Source: Undaria pinnatifida (lineage: Eukaryota; Sar; Phaeophyceae; Laminariales; Alariaceae). Taken from it: 64,000 nucleotides of DNA. The stretch is taken from assembly GCA_012845835.1 (NCBI GenBank), contig JABAKD010000019.1:6371494-6435493 (forward strand), given 5' to 3'. This document shows, piece after piece, positions 61,900-64,000 of the stretch. The translations under genes were made by a program, and so were the position numbers. The stretch's first letter is position 1; each line of letters begins with the position of its first letter. Below the pieces are notes generated by a model. The model was not told where the DNA came from and ran no database searches. It saw only the letters and a program-made list of their open reading frames with translations.

Positions 61900-62900
61900 A
61901 GGACGTGGGGGCCTGATTTTGATCAAAAGGGGGGCGGGAGGGGGGGGAGGGGGGGGGGAGGGGACGGGTGGGGTAGGTCAATTTGTGCCTGGAAACTATA
62001 AATATTTGCTGTGGGGGAGGGGGGGGGAATGTGGCGGGGGGGGGGCGGGGGGCGAGGCGGGAGGGCTTTAGGTCGCATAGATGTAGGGGGTTGCTATACG
62101 CGTGGTGCTAGGTCTAGGCGATGGTGCGGGTGGTGGAGAAGGAGGGGGCGTTGGGGGCGGGGGTGGGTGGAAATTGCAGCAGCGGCATGGACGGCTCTAA
62201 AACGATAACGAGGCGATATCCAGGGCGTGGAAGTGTTTATTACTCTGGCGGATTTCGATAGTAGTAGGTGGGGCGTTTAAGCAAGAGGAAGCGAGGGGAA
62301 AAAAAAAAAAAAACGAAAGGCCGGGGGGGGGGGGGAAGGGGGGGGGGGGGGGAAGGGGGGGGGGGGAAGGGGGGGGGGGGGGAAGGGGGGGGGAGGGTTT
62401 CCAATAGGCCACATATAATATTAAAATACACTCCAGCTATGAGATCAAGGATTTGGTCGACACTGATGTTCGCAACATTGTGTGTGATCCTCCGATCGCG
62501 CGTATTGATCATATATGTAGGGGCTTGCTATACGCGCGGTGCTGGGTCTAGGCGATCGTGCGGATGGTGGGAAAGGAGGGGGCGTTGAAGGGGGGGGGGG
62601 GGGGATGAATGAAAGCTACGTCATGGATGGCTAGAAAGATAATGACGTGATATCAATTGCTTAGAAGTGTTTATTACTCTGGCCGATTTCGATTGTAAGT
62701 GGGGCGTTTGAACGAACTGGGCGGGGAACAAAAGGGGGGGGGGGGGGGGGGGGGGAGGGCGGAGATAAGTTGGAGCTACGGCATGGATGGCTAGATGGAT
62801 AATGAGATGCTATCAGCTGGCTGTTAGTGTTTACTACTCTGGCAGATTTTGATTTCAGGTGGGGCGTTTGAACAAGAGGGATCGGGGGGGGCGGGGGCGG
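61900..62900. repeat. G-rich 435-bp tandem duplication with a shorter repeated module
   Basis: TTGCTATACGCGTGGTGCTA at about 62090 recurs at about 62525 (TTGCTATACGCGCGGTGCTG), a 435-bp period. A module ending in GTGTTTATTACTCTGG, GATTTCGAT and GTGGGGCGTTT occurs at about 62232, 62668 and 62828, each time followed by a long poly-G tract. Frames here are Gly/Arg- or Pro-rich artefacts. Confidence 0.8.
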
Positions 62901-64000
62901 GGGGGCGAACATTTCAATATGTGCGCGGAAACTATGAATCCTTGAAGGGGACGAATCTGACGGTTGCAGCAAGAAGACACCCCTTTATATCGCCCGCCTG
63001 GTAATGTTTATTTTCTAGAAGGTTTGATGTTACATTATATGTATGATGTATCGCCCGAAGGTGAAGGGCAACATAGTCCTAGGGACCGACTACTACTACT
63101 GGTGTTATACGAACAATAATGCTGCTACGCAGGGGAGGGTGTGTGCCTCTCCTGGCCCTGCACAGGTCACTGACGCGAGGGTTGCCCTGCATGGATATGT
63201 GCTGATGTATCTCTTGTTGTTGTAGTATTAGTTTTCTTCACTGATTCCCGCCTGTCTGTGATGCTTTATGAGAGAAGAGAGCGGGTTCATTTCGTTCAGG
63301 CAAACGCGAACGCCTGCCAGGTGATATGAGGGGACAATTGGTGCAAATCATAACAACGCCGCTACGGGGGAGAGGGGATACCGCGCACCATCATATAACA
63401 ACGTAAACATAGTGAGGGAGGGAGGGGCGGACCGCCTTGCGCGCTACCTCGCTGACCTATATGCCGGACAAGCAAAAAATCGGCGGCCTTCATCGCCATC
63501 GAAGCTCTCGGGCAAAGGACAATATAATAAGCTCAATGACTACTTATTAATTTAATCCCTTTTGTGACTTAGATTTTATATCTTGATTATAGTGTATACA
63601 GACGAAAAAGCGACGAGCGTGATCTATATCCAAGCGTTCTATGAAATATAGGGAAAAAAAACTTGCTTGAGGCAATCCGAGCATCGTCGTGTGTGCCTCT
63701 GATGCCTGCCTCACACAGCTTCCTGCGTTGGAGCTCGAACACACATGCATGTATGTCTCATGTCCTAACGGAGCAGCTAGCTCAGCTCGGACTGCCTTCA
63801 TTCATGTGCGGCCGAGATGCTGTCATCTCGGCAGCTTTTTGCGTCATTTTTTTTGCGTCTCTAAGTCCCAAAGGGACTAACCCTGTGTTATACTGCTTCC
63901 TGCACAATATGTTGCATGCTAATTCCAAGTAGTTTGTCGCTCAAAACGGGAATGATTCAGTTCTAAAGGGGGTCATGCGGATACGGGTTGTTTGTGTGTC
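62900..64000. other. No gene seen
   Basis: 62925-62965 has a scrap of family B (TGTGCGCGGAAACTATGAAT, GACGAATCTGACGG). A family G-like CCCGCCTGTCTGTGATG occurs at 63247. No coding or RNA gene is supported to the window end. Confidence 0.45.

Noticed and set aside
3548-62520. CRISPR array among the regular repeats
   Set aside because: The family B copies and minisatellites have no short repeat-unique spacer pattern, and the genome is eukaryotic.

Overview
This is a gene-poor, repeat-rich nuclear window from a eukaryote, most likely a photosynthetic stramenopile and plausibly a brown alga. The arguments are: spliced genes with GT..AG introns of 0.85 to 3.4 kb; a secreted cysteine-rich protein with a CCWTEND core that I associate from memory with stramenopile (diatom, brown-alga) proteins; Pol III-type SINE heads; LTR retrotransposon remains; and many micro- and minisatellites. 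There is no operon, phage, CRISPR or bacterial gene organisation. The lineage call is an inference without a database search.

Only three ordinary genes can be supported. (1) On the + strand, two exons (13378-13476 and 16875-17000) encode the C-terminal part of a twin-CX9C mitochondrial protein of the CMC2 family (cytochrome c oxidase assembly); its first exon was not found. (2) On the - strand, three exons (29660-29347, 27771-27523, 26669-26141) join in phase into a 363-residue secreted protein: signal peptide, ten-cysteine CCWTEND region and a long acidic tail. (3) On the - strand, a tRNA-His(GTG) lies at 59282-59353.

The rest is mobile and tandem DNA. Layout: 1-2.2 kb, a tandemly duplicated acidic/SG-rich block and a decayed coding remnant with an inverted repeat; 3.5-5.3 kb, a dispersed repeat and a 576-bp tandem duplication; 6.6-10.7 kb, dispersed repeats and a roughly 220-bp tandem array broken by SINEs; 11-12.6 kb, small repeats and a TIR element; 13.4-18.1 kb, the CMC2-like gene with a SINE in its intron, followed by 19-bp minisatellites and a broken copy of its last exon; 19.3-21.4 kb, a MITE, an 11-bp CCCATGGGCAT satellite and a tRNA-like arm; 23.5-25.1 kb, a minisatellite with higher-order structure and a near-identical 313-bp duplication; 26.1-29.7 kb, the CCWTEND gene; 32-41 kb, microsatellites, poly(A)-tailed repeat ends, a 127-bp foldback and a TIR element of about 0.85 kb; 41.9-42.6 kb, a solo LTR with a perfect 5-bp target duplication; 46.4-50.9 kb, a decayed Ty1/copia retrotransposon with the same LTR; 51-64 kb, more MITEs and dispersed repeats, the tRNA-His, and G-rich tandem blocks.

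No multi-gene pathway is visible. What connects the window is repeat history: a dozen families shared between its parts, and a short palindromic motif, TACCTGGTA/TACCAGGTA, found at about 15 scattered sites. Percentages, copy numbers and element edges are read by eye and approximate; exon, tRNA and LTR boundaries were counted base by base.
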